The notes under the pieces: model-generated
Told to the model about the DNA's origin: nothing
What the model saw: only the letters and a program-made list of their open reading frames with translations
Database searches by the model: none
Assembly: GCA_030526325.1 (NCBI GenBank)
Contig: JAUNCY010000001.1
Span: 1 to 58,162, forward strand
Direction: 5' to 3'
DNA from: Bacillota bacterium
GTDB lineage: Bacteria; Bacillota; Clostridia; Peptostreptococcales; Anaerovoracaceae
Length of the DNA: 58,162 bases
In this document: in pieces, positions 25,196 to 32,928 of the stretch
Numbering within the stretch: position 1 is the first letter of the stretch
How the letters are laid out: each line of letters begins with the position of its first letter
Translations under genes and position numbers: made by a program

Positions 25196-25501
25196 CTAGC
25201 CCTCCTTTACCATATCTATAGCGCCGAAAGGGCATACCTTTGAGCAAATGCCGCAGCCCTTGCAGTGCATGTAGTCAAAACCTTTCACGCTTCCGTCTGT
25301 TATCTCCACAGAGCTGTCCGGGCAGTACAGAAAACACATCATGCAGTTTTTACATTTTTCTTCTGCGAAAACAGGTCTGTTCACTCTCCATTCGCCTGTA
25401 TTAACAAGTTTTGAAGTGGCAGGTTCGTATATTTCAGCCCCTATGGTCAGTTCCTGCCAGGTAGATTTTTCATTTATATCCTGAGCTCTTTTCTTTCTCA
25501 T
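25196..25501 (-). CDS. porD: 2-oxoacid:ferredoxin oxidoreductase, delta (ferredoxin) subunit
   Basis: 101 residues with two ferredoxin-type cysteine motifs, CKNCMMCFLYCP and CKGCGICSKVCP, for two 4Fe-4S clusters. The N-terminal extension (TWQELTIGAEIYEPATSKLVNTGEWRVNRP) matches PorD. It carries electrons from the TPP/cluster centre to ferredoxin. Its ATG overlaps the porG stop (ATGA). Confidence 0.93.
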   Translation of the reverse strand: MRKKRAQDINEKSTWQELTIGAEIYEPATSKLVNTGEWRVNRPVFAEEKCKNCMMCFLYCPDSSVEITDGSVKGFDYMHCKGCGICSKVCPFGAIDMVKEG

Positions 25502-26085
25502 CAGTCCGCTTTAAACTCCTTTAATGTTCTCTTAAGTGCCTGCATATTTCCTTCTACCAGATGAGGTTTTGTAGGGAATTTCTTCCTGAAGGATTCTTCC
25601 ATGTCTTTAATAAACTGCTCTGTTTCAATAACTTTGCTTACCTTGACAGCCGCAGCCAGCATAGGCGTATTAGGGAAATACTTTCCGAGGGTTTCCACAG
25701 AGATTTTCTCAGCATCCACAGTGCAGATTTTTCCGTCGTAAGCGCCGTTCAGCTCTTCCCTGATTTCGTTTGCGGTTCTGTGAGTGTTGATGATAAGAGC
25801 TCCGTCTCTGCTGAGTCCCTTTGTAACATTTACTGTCTTCAGTAATGTCTCATCCACTACTACCACATAATCCGGATTGTATATATTCGAATGAACTTTG
25901 CAGTGAGAATCCGAAATTCTGTTGTATGCAGTTATTGGCGCTCCCATTCTCTCCGGACCGTATTCAGGAAATCCCTGAACGTCTTTTCCCGAATTGAATG
26001 CAGCCTCTGCCAGAAACAGGCAGGCTGTTTTAGCACCCTGGCCGCCTCTTCCGTGCCATCTGAATTCCACCATATTATTGCACAT
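25501..26085 (-). CDS. porG: 2-oxoacid:ferredoxin oxidoreductase, gamma subunit
   Basis: 194 residues. The family start VEFRWHGRGGQGAKTAC lies at about 5-21, with FPEYGPERMGAPITAYNRIS further on. ATG 26085 (MCNNMVEFRW) was chosen because AAGGAGG lies nine bases upstream; the longer frame would start inside the T-box terminator. First gene of the porGDAB operon and separated from a strong promoter by a T-box leader, so transcription should rise when the matching tRNA is uncharged. Confidence 0.92.
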   Translation of the reverse strand: MCNNMVEFRWHGRGGQGAKTACLFLAEAAFNSGKDVQGFPEYGPERMGAPITAYNRISDSHCKVHSNIYNPDYVVVVDETLLKTVNVTKGLSRDGALIINTHRTANEIREELNGAYDGKICTVDAEKISVETLGKYFPNTPMLAAAVKVSKVIETEQFIKDMEESFRKKFPTKPHLVEGNMQALKRTLKEFKAD

Positions 26086-26108
26086 TTCTCTATTCCTCCT
26101 TAACATAT

Positions 26109-26377
26109 AAAAAGACTTCGTCCCGTAAAGAGACGAAGCCGTAAATCTTCGCTGTACCACTCTATACTATATACGGACATACCATCATATGTCTTCTCTG
26201 TCACGGGAGAACCCGTCAAAGCCTACTTTCATGAACTGACGATTTCGGTTTGCAACTCAGGAGTGATTTTCGGTTAAATACTACTTGTATCAGGCTTCCA
26301 GCATCCCCGACTCTCTATAACTTTCATAGATAACTTACTCTCTCCGTCAAAGTCTTTATAGTCTGTATTTACTTTTC
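26109..26377 (-). promoter_or_regulatory. T-box riboswitch upstream of porGDAB, probably isoleucine-specific
   Basis: The T-box sequence AGAGTGGTACAGCG lies at 26163-26150 and a terminator hairpin with T run at 26140-26109. Stem I is recognisable: GGAGAGAGTAA on the 5' side, GGGGATGCTGGAAGCC in the distal part, and GAAAATCACTCC on the specifier side. Aligned to known T-boxes, the triplet before the conserved A-CTCC is ATC (isoleucine, 26267-26265); the alternative AAT (asparagine) has an atypical following base. The UGGU bulge pairs with discriminator A, which fits tRNA-Ile and not tRNA-Asn (G in bacteria). Uncharged tRNA-Ile would prevent termination and raise por expression. Confidence 0.88.
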
Positions 26378-26382
26378 GATTT

Positions 26383-26411
26383 ATTTTATATCCGTGATTT
26401 TCGTTTGTCAA
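26383..26411 (-). promoter_or_regulatory. Sigma-A promoter of the T-box/por operon
   Basis: On the minus strand TTGACA (26411-26406), 17 bases, TAAAAT (26388-26383). The stretch 26412-26530 further upstream holds nothing else I can identify. Confidence 0.85.
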
Positions 26412-26530
26412 CCACAGATATGCGAAATTTCAGGCTTTTTTGTCAATTTATCCCCAATTCTCCGAACTATATATGCAAACATTTCTTGTATCGTTCGTAT
26501 TCCGCTTTCGTCCGGAATTCTCCTTGTTTT

Positions 26531-27514
26531 CTACACAATTATTAGAGGATTGTCCCTTCCCGCTTCCATATCCAGTACAGGAACCACTGTGTTTTCAGCC
26601 ATGCTGTAAACGGCTTCATCTGTGTAGAATGCAGTGTGAGGCGTAAGCAGTACATTAGGGAACGATCTGAGAACAGCCATATTTCTGTTGGCAATGCAGT
26701 CCCCTATTCTGTCCGCATAGTACAGCCCGTCTTCAACCTCCAGCACATCCAGCCCCGCAAATCCGATTTTGCCTGATTCAATACTGTCAATCAGGGCGTC
26801 AGTGTCGATAAGACTGCCTCTGGCTGTATTAATCAGTATAACTCCGTCTTTCATCATAGCAAAAGTCTCTTTATTCAGAATATGGAAGTTCTCCTTTGAT
26901 GCAGGCATATGGAGCGAAATTACATCGCTTTCGGAGAGCAGTTTCTCCAGAGAAACATATTCGCATATACCTTTAAGACTTTCATCCTCATATAAAGAAT
27001 TGGCAAGAATTCTGCATCCGAAGGACTGAAGATGCCTTACAACGGTTCCTCCGATCTGCCCTGTTCCAAGAATTCCCACAGTGCAGCTGCTGAGGTTTCT
27101 GCCCAGTTTTCCTCTGAGAGTGTAATCCTGCAGCTTCGATCTCTCGATTATATGGCTTATCTTCCTGCAGCCCATAAGCATCAGCATCACCGCATAATCC
27201 GCCACTGTTTCGGGTCCGTATTTTACGCAGGACACTCTCATGCCGAGTTCCCTTGCTTTGTCTAAATCAATATGTTCAAAACCAATGGATCGGGCGCATA
27301 TATATCGCACGCCCTCCTTATGAAAAGCCTCTACCAGATCTGCTCCGCACTCGCAGGGTGTAAAACTGACAGCATCGCAGCCCCGGGCATAATGAGCATT
27401 TTCGACACAGGGATACTCCGAAGAATATTCGTATTCAAAACCGTATTTTTCGCTCAGCTCGTCAAAACAGGCTTTTTCATCGAATTCACGAAATGTATAC
27501 ACAAATAATCTCAT
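26531..27514 (-). CDS. D-2-hydroxyacid dehydrogenase (D-lactate dehydrogenase type)
   Basis: 327 residues. The Rossmann motif VGILGTGQIGGTVV lies at about 146-159, and the active-site Arg, Glu and His segments are present (NTARGSLIDTDAL, LDVLEVEDGL, LTPHTAFYTDEA). Family members reduce 2-oxoacids to D-2-hydroxyacids with NADH; the D-lactate dehydrogenase subgroup is closest in motif pattern. Candidate substrates here are pyruvate, aryl-pyruvates or branched 2-oxoacids, since porGDAB and iorAB flank it. ATG 27514 follows AAAGGAG. It has its own promoter inside the end of sfsA. Confidence 0.88.
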   Translation of the reverse strand: MRLFVYTFREFDEKACFDELSEKYGFEYEYSSEYPCVENAHYARGCDAVSFTPCECGADLVEAFHKEGVRYICARSIGFEHIDLDKARELGMRVSCVKYGPETVADYAVMLMLMGCRKISHIIERSKLQDYTLRGKLGRNLSSCTVGILGTGQIGGTVVRHLQSFGCRILANSLYEDESLKGICEYVSLEKLLSESDVISLHMPASKENFHILNKETFAMMKDGVILINTARGSLIDTDALIDSIESGKIGFAGLDVLEVEDGLYYADRIGDCIANRNMAVLRSFPNVLLTPHTAFYTDEAVYSMAENTVVPVLDMEAGRDNPLIIV

Positions 27515-27555
27515 ATTCACTCTCCTTTAAAGCAAAAAGGTCTGTTTTCTGTATA

Positions 27556-27584
27556 ATTATACTATATTTTTCCTGTTATATCAA
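27556..27584 (-). promoter_or_regulatory. Sigma-A promoter of the hydroxyacid dehydrogenase gene
   Basis: On the minus strand TTGATA (27584-27579), 17 bases, TATAAT (27561-27556), reading from within the last codons of sfsA. Confidence 0.75.
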
Positions 27585-28263
27585 CGAATCTGTCTATCCT
27601 CATTTCATCCTCGCACACGGTGCAGCCAAAATAGATAATTCTGACTCCGGCAGCCGCTGCCTCCTCCAGAGCAGTTTTAAACTCCGGATGGGTCTCTTCG
27701 TTCGGAAGAACAGTATTTATGCCTTCCATCTGAATCACGAATCCCAGACAGCAGTCATAGCCCTCTTTTGAAGCCCCGGTAAGTTCCCGAAGATGCTTTA
27801 CGCCTCTCTCTGTAGGTGCATCAGGGAAATATCCCTGCCCCTGCCGCTCAAGGGTGACACCTTTTATTTCCATAAGATACTTTTTTTCACCGGCCTCCAT
27901 GTAGAAATCCACCCTGGATTTTCCGAATTTATACTCAGGTTTAATATATGTTATCCCCGGGAATATTTCCCCGGCATCCCTGCTTTCCCTGAGCCATTCC
28001 AGCACTGCCTTGTTAGGTGCCTGACTGTCCACATTTACCCAGCCCAGTCCCTCTTTTTTTACAGTCACAAGATCGAATGCGGTTTTTCTGTCCGGATTTC
28101 CGGATTCCTCCAGTACAACCTCCGCTCCGGGAACAAACAGTTCCCTGCATCTTCCGGTATTTTTTACATGAACCCGTTCAACTTTTCCGTCCAGATCGAT
28201 ATCCGCCGTGAACCGGTTAATTCTGGATATGAATCGTCCTTTTCTCGTTTTAGAATATTTCAT
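27562..28263 (-). CDS. sfsA: SfsA family protein
   Basis: 233 residues with the SfsA pattern throughout: FISRINRFTADIDLDGKVERVHVKNTGRC at the N-terminus, PNKAVLEWLRE, VDFYMEAGEKKYLMEIKGVTL and FPDAPTERGVKHLRELT. E. coli SfsA was linked to maltose fermentation and DNA binding; the fold also resembles nucleases (conserved D, E and K around VDFY...EIKGVTL). Its actual role is unknown. Single gene after a terminator. Confidence 0.93.
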   Translation of the reverse strand: MKYSKTRKGRFISRINRFTADIDLDGKVERVHVKNTGRCRELFVPGAEVVLEESGNPDRKTAFDLVTVKKEGLGWVNVDSQAPNKAVLEWLRESRDAGEIFPGITYIKPEYKFGKSRVDFYMEAGEKKYLMEIKGVTLERQGQGYFPDAPTERGVKHLRELTGASKEGYDCCLGFVIQMEGINTVLPNEETHPEFKTALEEAAAAGVRIIYFGCTVCEDEMRIDRFVDITGKI

Positions 28264-28280
28264 AATTATGTTTCCCTATA

Positions 28281-28302
28281 CAAAAGGCGTCCTCCGGACG
28301 CC
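28281..28302 (-). terminator. Terminator after iorA-iorB-paaK
   Basis: On the minus strand GGCGTCC and GGACGCC pair with a three-base loop, followed by TTTTG. Confidence 0.75.
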
Positions 28303-28307
28303 CTGTA

Positions 28308-29534
28308 TTAATATCTGTTGTCAAACACTCTTGTTGATTTTTTCTCGCTTCTGGGCAGATCTCCCAGATCCACCGGCTTAACAATAGGAGTCATTCCTAT
28401 TCTGGATTTGAAGTCGGAAATCAGCTGACTTTCCACAGCATATTTGTTCGCGCCTGCTTCAACCTCCACAAACAGAGTCAGCAGGTCTTTTCCGTTTATG
28501 TGGTCTATCATAATCTGAAATTCGCTTGAAGCTCCCTCAACCGATTTGAGCAGTTCATCCACCTGACTGGGGAAAATATTTACTCCCTTTACCTTTACCA
28601 TGTCATCGGTTCTTCCCAGAATAGTATCTATCCTCGGATATTTTGAACCGCATTTACATTCTCCGGGAATCTTTCTGGACAGGTCATGGGTTCTGTATCT
28701 GATGAGAGGAGCTCCCTGTTTTCTAAGTGTTGTAATTACTATTTCCCCTATTTCACCGTCAGGTACAGGTTCTCCGGTCTTAGGATCAACGATTTCTATG
28801 TACACGAAATCGTCCCAGTAATGCATTCCGCATTCATAATCACAGCTGATCGCAATTCCCGGGCCGTATACTTCTGTGAGACCGTAAACATCATATAACG
28901 TTACGCCTAGCTCTGCAGCTATTCTTTTTCTCATTTTTTCGCCCCATCTTTCTGAGCCGATTATTCCTTTTCTGAGACATATGCTGTCACCCACTCCTCT
29001 TTTAGCGATTTCCTCCGCAAGGAGAAGCGCATATGAAGAAGTAGCGCACAGTACAGTGGATTTCATATCCTGCATCATTCTTATCTGCTTGTCAGTGTTT
29101 CCCGGTCCCATAGGAATGGTCATTGCGCCGATGCTTTCAGCACCGTTCTGGAAGCCTATGCCCGCGGTCCACAGACCGTAGCCCGGGGTGATATGTATTC
29201 TGTCCCGGTTCGTTACTCCCGCCATTTTATAGCATCTGCCGAACTGCAGCGCCCAGTCATCCACGTCCTGCTTTGTATAAGGAATGATAACCGGTGTACC
29301 CGTTGTTCCCGAAGAAGAATGGATTCTTACAATCTCCTCCTCCGGCACAGCCATGAGTCCGAGAGGATATGCCTCCCTCAGGTCTCCCTTCCAGGTGAAA
29401 GGCAGTTTTCTGAAATCTTCTTCGTTCTGAATTCCGGCAACGTCTATTCCTTCGAATTTTTTCTTATAAAAACAGTCTTTGCTCGTCAGCTTTATAAGCT
29501 GTTCCTTAATTAATTGAAACTGTGTGTCATTCAT
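28308..29534 (-). CDS. paaK: Phenylacetate-CoA ligase
   Basis: 408 residues of the AMP-forming acyl-CoA ligase family. The phosphate-loop motif is IRIHSSSGTTGTPVIIPYTKQDV-like (about 90-105); YDVYGLTEVYGPGIAISCDYE and the hinge plus lysine region GRTDDMVKVKGVNIFPSQVDELL are present. It makes arylacetyl-CoA from phenylacetate or indoleacetate plus ATP and CoA, or could run in reverse to conserve energy. It lies four bases after iorB, which fits oxidation of aryl-pyruvates to arylacetyl-CoA and on to arylacetates in amino acid fermentation. Confidence 0.93.
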   Translation of the reverse strand: MNDTQFQLIKEQLIKLTSKDCFYKKKFEGIDVAGIQNEEDFRKLPFTWKGDLREAYPLGLMAVPEEEIVRIHSSSGTTGTPVIIPYTKQDVDDWALQFGRCYKMAGVTNRDRIHITPGYGLWTAGIGFQNGAESIGAMTIPMGPGNTDKQIRMMQDMKSTVLCATSSYALLLAEEIAKRGVGDSICLRKGIIGSERWGEKMRKRIAAELGVTLYDVYGLTEVYGPGIAISCDYECGMHYWDDFVYIEIVDPKTGEPVPDGEIGEIVITTLRKQGAPLIRYRTHDLSRKIPGECKCGSKYPRIDTILGRTDDMVKVKGVNIFPSQVDELLKSVEGASSEFQIMIDHINGKDLLTLFVEVEAGANKYAVESQLISDFKSRIGMTPIVKPVDLGDLPRSEKKSTRVFDNRY

Positions 29535-29538
29535 TCTT

Positions 29539-30117
29539 TTATCCTCTCATTCCAAGCTCAAAAGCCTTTTTATTAAGTTCATGAAGTTTTTCCGGAAGTC
29601 TTTTCAGCAGAGCGTCCAGGGTCTCCTCAGGAGTTATTCCCAAAGCTCCGCTCTTTATGGCAGCTCCCAGCAGCACTACATTCAAAACCTTGTCGGATCC
29701 GCATTCGGCGCAGATTCTTTCTCCGTCCACTATTATTATGTTTTCTGCAGCCTTTTTCAGGTAATCCACCATTTCATGACCGCTGTATGAGGAATTTGTC
29801 AGAGCCGCGGTAACGGGCATTACGGATTTGCTGCTCACCACAACGGTTCCGCCTTTTTTCAGATACTTAATATTTCTTACAGCCTCTCCCGGCTCAAACC
29901 CTATTATCACATCCGCCTTTCCCAGAGGAATTATAGGTGAATGGATATCCTTTCCCGTTCTGACGTATGAAGTGACCGGGCCGCCTCTCTGGGCCATGCC
30001 TATGGTTTCCGTGGTCTTGACCTCTTCTCCTTTTGCTATGGCAGCCGCAGCCAGAACCTTCGCGGCCAGGACTGTTCCCTGACCTCCTACTCCGCAGAGC
30101 AGATAATTCATATTCAC
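29539..30117 (-). CDS. iorB: Indolepyruvate:ferredoxin oxidoreductase, beta subunit
   Basis: 192 residues: YLLCGVGGQGTVLAAKVL at the start and MAQRGGPVTSYVRTG are typical of IorB, which corresponds to the gamma subunit of Por-type enzymes. Works with IorA to convert aryl-pyruvates (from Trp, Phe, Tyr) to arylacetyl-CoA with ferredoxin reduction. ATG overlaps the iorA stop by four bases. Confidence 0.93.
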   Translation of the reverse strand: MNMNYLLCGVGGQGTVLAAKVLAAAAIAKGEEVKTTETIGMAQRGGPVTSYVRTGKDIHSPIIPLGKADVIIGFEPGEAVRNIKYLKKGGTVVVSSKSVMPVTAALTNSSYSGHEMVDYLKKAAENIIIVDGERICAECGSDKVLNVVLLGAAIKSGALGITPEETLDALLKRLPEKLHELNKKAFELGMRG

Positions 30118-31925
30118 TTACGGTCACCCCCCTCTTTTGAAATCGCATTTACAGGGCATACAGTCTCACAGATTCCGCAGCCGAAACACATGGATTTTTC
30201 TATAAATACTTTTCCGTCCCTCAGCACAATAGCCGGGCAACCAAGCTCTTTTATACATTTCCTGCAGTTAATACAGAGATTTTCATTAATAACCTCCCTT
30301 TGAGCAGGTTTTGTAACCGCAATGCAGGGCGATTTGAAGATTACAGCCTTGACGCCCTTTTCCTCAGCGATTTTTTTAATTATCTCAATCGAATTCTCTA
30401 GATCCAGGGGATCTGCTTTTACCACTGTCCTGACTCCCATACCTCTGAGCACCGTCTCAGGGTCGACACATCTGACAATATCTCCCATCATCGTTTTCCC
30501 CGTTCCCGGATGAGGCTGGTGACCGGTCATGGCCGTTGTGGAATTGTCCAGCAGAACAATGGTTATATTGGCCTGATTATATACCGCATTCACCACTCCT
30601 GTCATGCCCGAGGCAAAGAAAGTGGAGTCTCCGATAAAACCGAAACTGTAAACATCTTCCTCCGCGTGCGCAAATCCCTGAGCCATGGTCAGACCTGCAC
30701 CCATGCAGAGACAGGTATCAACCATGTCCAGCGGAGCCGCATTCCCGAGGGTATAGCAGCCGATATCTCCGCAGTATCTGGTTTTCTTTCCCTCCATCGC
30801 CTTCTTAACTGCATAGAACGAAGCCCTGTGAGGACATCCCGGGCACAGCACCGGAGGTCTTTCCGGAAGCACCGGGGCTTCAATATCGTCAGAAGCACCC
30901 GAAACAGCCGGCTTCTCTTCGCCCAGAAATTCCGCGATGCTTTCCGACACCTTGTCCGCCGTGTTCTCTCCCGCGTTTACGGTATTTCCCGTGAGCTTTC
31001 CGTATACCTTCACACTTTTTCCGTATTTTCCGCATACATAAGTGATTTCTCTTTCCAGTACAGGATCCAGTTCCTCCACTGCAAGTACCGAATCAAGTCC
31101 TTCCAGAAATTCCAGCGCAAGCTTCTCCGGGAAAGGATTTGCCGTGGCAGCCTTGAAAATTTTAATATCCTGCCTTTCCCCTACTGCCTCTTTTACATAT
31201 TCATAGCTGACACCTCCGGTTATAATTCCTTTAGTTCCGGAGCCGGACACGGTATTGAATCTGTATGTACTGAAATCCTCCGCTATCTCCGTAAGCTTTT
31301 TTTCAAGCTTAATGTGATTTGCATAAGACATTTTAGGAAATATTACCCATTTTTCCGAATCCTTTACAAACCCTTCCACAGGTCTGTCTTCCGCCTCTCC
31401 GGAAATTTCCACGGTCTGATAGCCGTGACAGATTCTTGTAGTCGGCCGCATGAACACCGGTTCCCCGTATTTTTCCGAATACTCGAAGGCATCCTGTATC
31501 ATAAGATAAGCTTCCTTAGGAGAGGAAGGGTCGAAAACCATCATTTTTGCAAACTGCGCAAAATGCCTGGTATCCTGCTCTGTCTGAGAAGATATCGGGC
31601 CGGGATCGTCTGCAACGAGAATTACCATTCCGCCCTTTATTCCCACATAATTCAGACTCATAAGAGGGTCCGCCGCCACATTCAGGCCAACCTGCTTCAT
31701 GGTCACCAGGGTTCTGGCTCCCGCATATGCTGCTCCGGCGCCCACCTCAAGGGCAGCCTTCTCGTTTACCGACCACTCCACATGTATATTTCCTTTGTTA
31801 TTTTTCGCTATTGTTTCAAGAACCTCCGTCGAAGGGGTTCCCGGATATCCGCAAACCATTTTCACTCCCGCCTTTATGGCGCCGAGAGCGATGGCTTCAT
31901 TGCCCATGATCAGTTGTTCGGACAT
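30114..31925 (-). CDS. iorA: Indolepyruvate:ferredoxin oxidoreductase, alpha subunit
   Basis: 603 residues, full length. N-terminal domain with GNEAIALGAIKAG, CGYPGTPSTEV and VEWSVNEKAALEVGAGAAYAGAR; TPP-binding domain around 350-480 with CPGCPHRA, GDIGCYTLG, GFIGDSTFFASG and LLDNSTTAMTGHQPHPG; C-terminal ferredoxin-type domain with CINCRKCIKELGCP and CFGCGICETVCP. First gene of iorA-iorB-paaK with a promoter at 31972-32000. This is a classic amino-acid-fermenting enzyme of anaerobes. Confidence 0.95.
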   Translation of the reverse strand: MSEQLIMGNEAIALGAIKAGVKMVCGYPGTPSTEVLETIAKNNKGNIHVEWSVNEKAALEVGAGAAYAGARTLVTMKQVGLNVAADPLMSLNYVGIKGGMVILVADDPGPISSQTEQDTRHFAQFAKMMVFDPSSPKEAYLMIQDAFEYSEKYGEPVFMRPTTRICHGYQTVEISGEAEDRPVEGFVKDSEKWVIFPKMSYANHIKLEKKLTEIAEDFSTYRFNTVSGSGTKGIITGGVSYEYVKEAVGERQDIKIFKAATANPFPEKLALEFLEGLDSVLAVEELDPVLEREITYVCGKYGKSVKVYGKLTGNTVNAGENTADKVSESIAEFLGEEKPAVSGASDDIEAPVLPERPPVLCPGCPHRASFYAVKKAMEGKKTRYCGDIGCYTLGNAAPLDMVDTCLCMGAGLTMAQGFAHAEEDVYSFGFIGDSTFFASGMTGVVNAVYNQANITIVLLDNSTTAMTGHQPHPGTGKTMMGDIVRCVDPETVLRGMGVRTVVKADPLDLENSIEIIKKIAEEKGVKAVIFKSPCIAVTKPAQREVINENLCINCRKCIKELGCPAIVLRDGKVFIEKSMCFGCGICETVCPVNAISKEGGDRK

Positions 31926-31971
31926 ATTATTTCTCCTCGCTGTTGATTTTCTAATAATATTTGTAAACTTT

Positions 31972-32000
31972 ATTATACAAAATCAGACCCTGCAGTACAA
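31972..32000 (-). promoter_or_regulatory. Promoter of iorA-iorB-paaK inside a hairpin sequence
   Basis: On the minus strand TTGTAC (32000-31995), 17 bases, perfect TATAAT (31977-31972). The -35 lies in the loop of an inverted repeat CAGACC/GGTCTG (31984-32006), which could be the weak terminator of the upstream transporter gene or a regulator site. Confidence 0.6.
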
Positions 32001-32021
32001 GGTCTGAAAAGTTTTGTCATT

Positions 32022-32918
32022 CTATGAAGGGATTCTCTCCGGATTTTTTCCGAGCTTAATTTCGTTCAGAAGAGCGAATATGAGAATGAAGGCTCCTCCC
32101 GCCATCTGTACTATTGAAACCGGCTCTCCGAGCCAGAGCACAGAAAGAATTACCGCAACCAGAGGATCTATATAACTTAAAACAGCCGCCTGCTGTCCTC
32201 TGAGTTTTGCAAGGGACGAAAAATAGAAGCAGTACATTATTCCCGTATGAACAACCCCGACGATAAGCACGTTTACCGCTCCGGCCCCATCCAGCTGTCC
32301 CGCATTGAAGCCGCAGGTGAAAGCAACATACGGAACTAGTATGACTGCCGCAAAAACTATCTGCAGCCAGGTTCTTGATACATCATCGGTTTCGCCCGTA
32401 ATTTTATTGCACATTATGACCACTGCATAAAGGAAGGCTGCGCCCAGACCATAGAGTATTCCCTTCAGGTCGCTGCTGCCGCCTCCGGCAATTCCGATTA
32501 TCATAACCAGTCCTGCCGTCGAGCCCAAAAAGCACACTATCTGCTTTAGAGTAAGCCTTTCTTTAAGCATCACTGCGCTGGCTATAATAACCAGGGTGGG
32601 GGCGAAGTAGTAACTCAAAGTTGACAGTGCCACACTGGTAAAATTGTATGCCTCAAAAAGCAGAATCCAGTTAAAGCCCATCGCCGCTCCGGAAATGAAT
32701 AGCTTCGACAGATGCTTTTTCATCAGTCCCAGCCTTTTGTGTCTGCCTGTTATCACAATAACTCCGAACAGTACTGTTCCCGCAATAACGGCTCTGTACA
32801 ATGCTATTTCAGAAGATGCCAGCGGTATGTTTTTTACAAAAATACCTATAGTGCCGAAAGCTGTCATTGCCGTAATTATCTGCGCTCTAGCCAGAGTCTG
32901 ATTATTCTGTTTGTTCAT
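32022..32918 (-). CDS. EamA/DMT-family transporter
   Basis: 298 residues with ten predicted membrane segments in two related halves (EamA repeats at about 12-140 and 155-290). The conserved ends GAAMGFNWILLFEAYNFTSVALSTL and SYIDPLVAVILSVLWLGEPVS match the drug/metabolite transporter superfamily. Such proteins usually export amino acids or metabolites; no substrate can be inferred. ATG 32918 has GAGAGGTG upstream. It follows the GLUG protein gene by ten bases, so it may belong to that transcript. Confidence 0.9.
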   Translation of the reverse strand: MNKQNNQTLARAQIITAMTAFGTIGIFVKNIPLASSEIALYRAVIAGTVLFGVIVITGRHKRLGLMKKHLSKLFISGAAMGFNWILLFEAYNFTSVALSTLSYYFAPTLVIIASAVMLKERLTLKQIVCFLGSTAGLVMIIGIAGGGSSDLKGILYGLGAAFLYAVVIMCNKITGETDDVSRTWLQIVFAAVILVPYVAFTCGFNAGQLDGAGAVNVLIVGVVHTGIMYCFYFSSLAKLRGQQAAVLSYIDPLVAVILSVLWLGEPVSIVQMAGGAFILIFALLNEIKLGKNPERIPS

Positions 32919-32928
32919 ATTGCACCTC

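Noticed and set aside
26412-26530. Second promoter or small gene upstream of the T-box
   Set aside because: A second TTGACA is present but has no good -10, and no coding frame is supported.
30510-31946. Long plus-strand open frame of 478 codons
   Set aside because: It runs antisense to iorA, is rich in residues typical of reverse-frame translation (R, H, S, F), and has no ribosome site or known domain.
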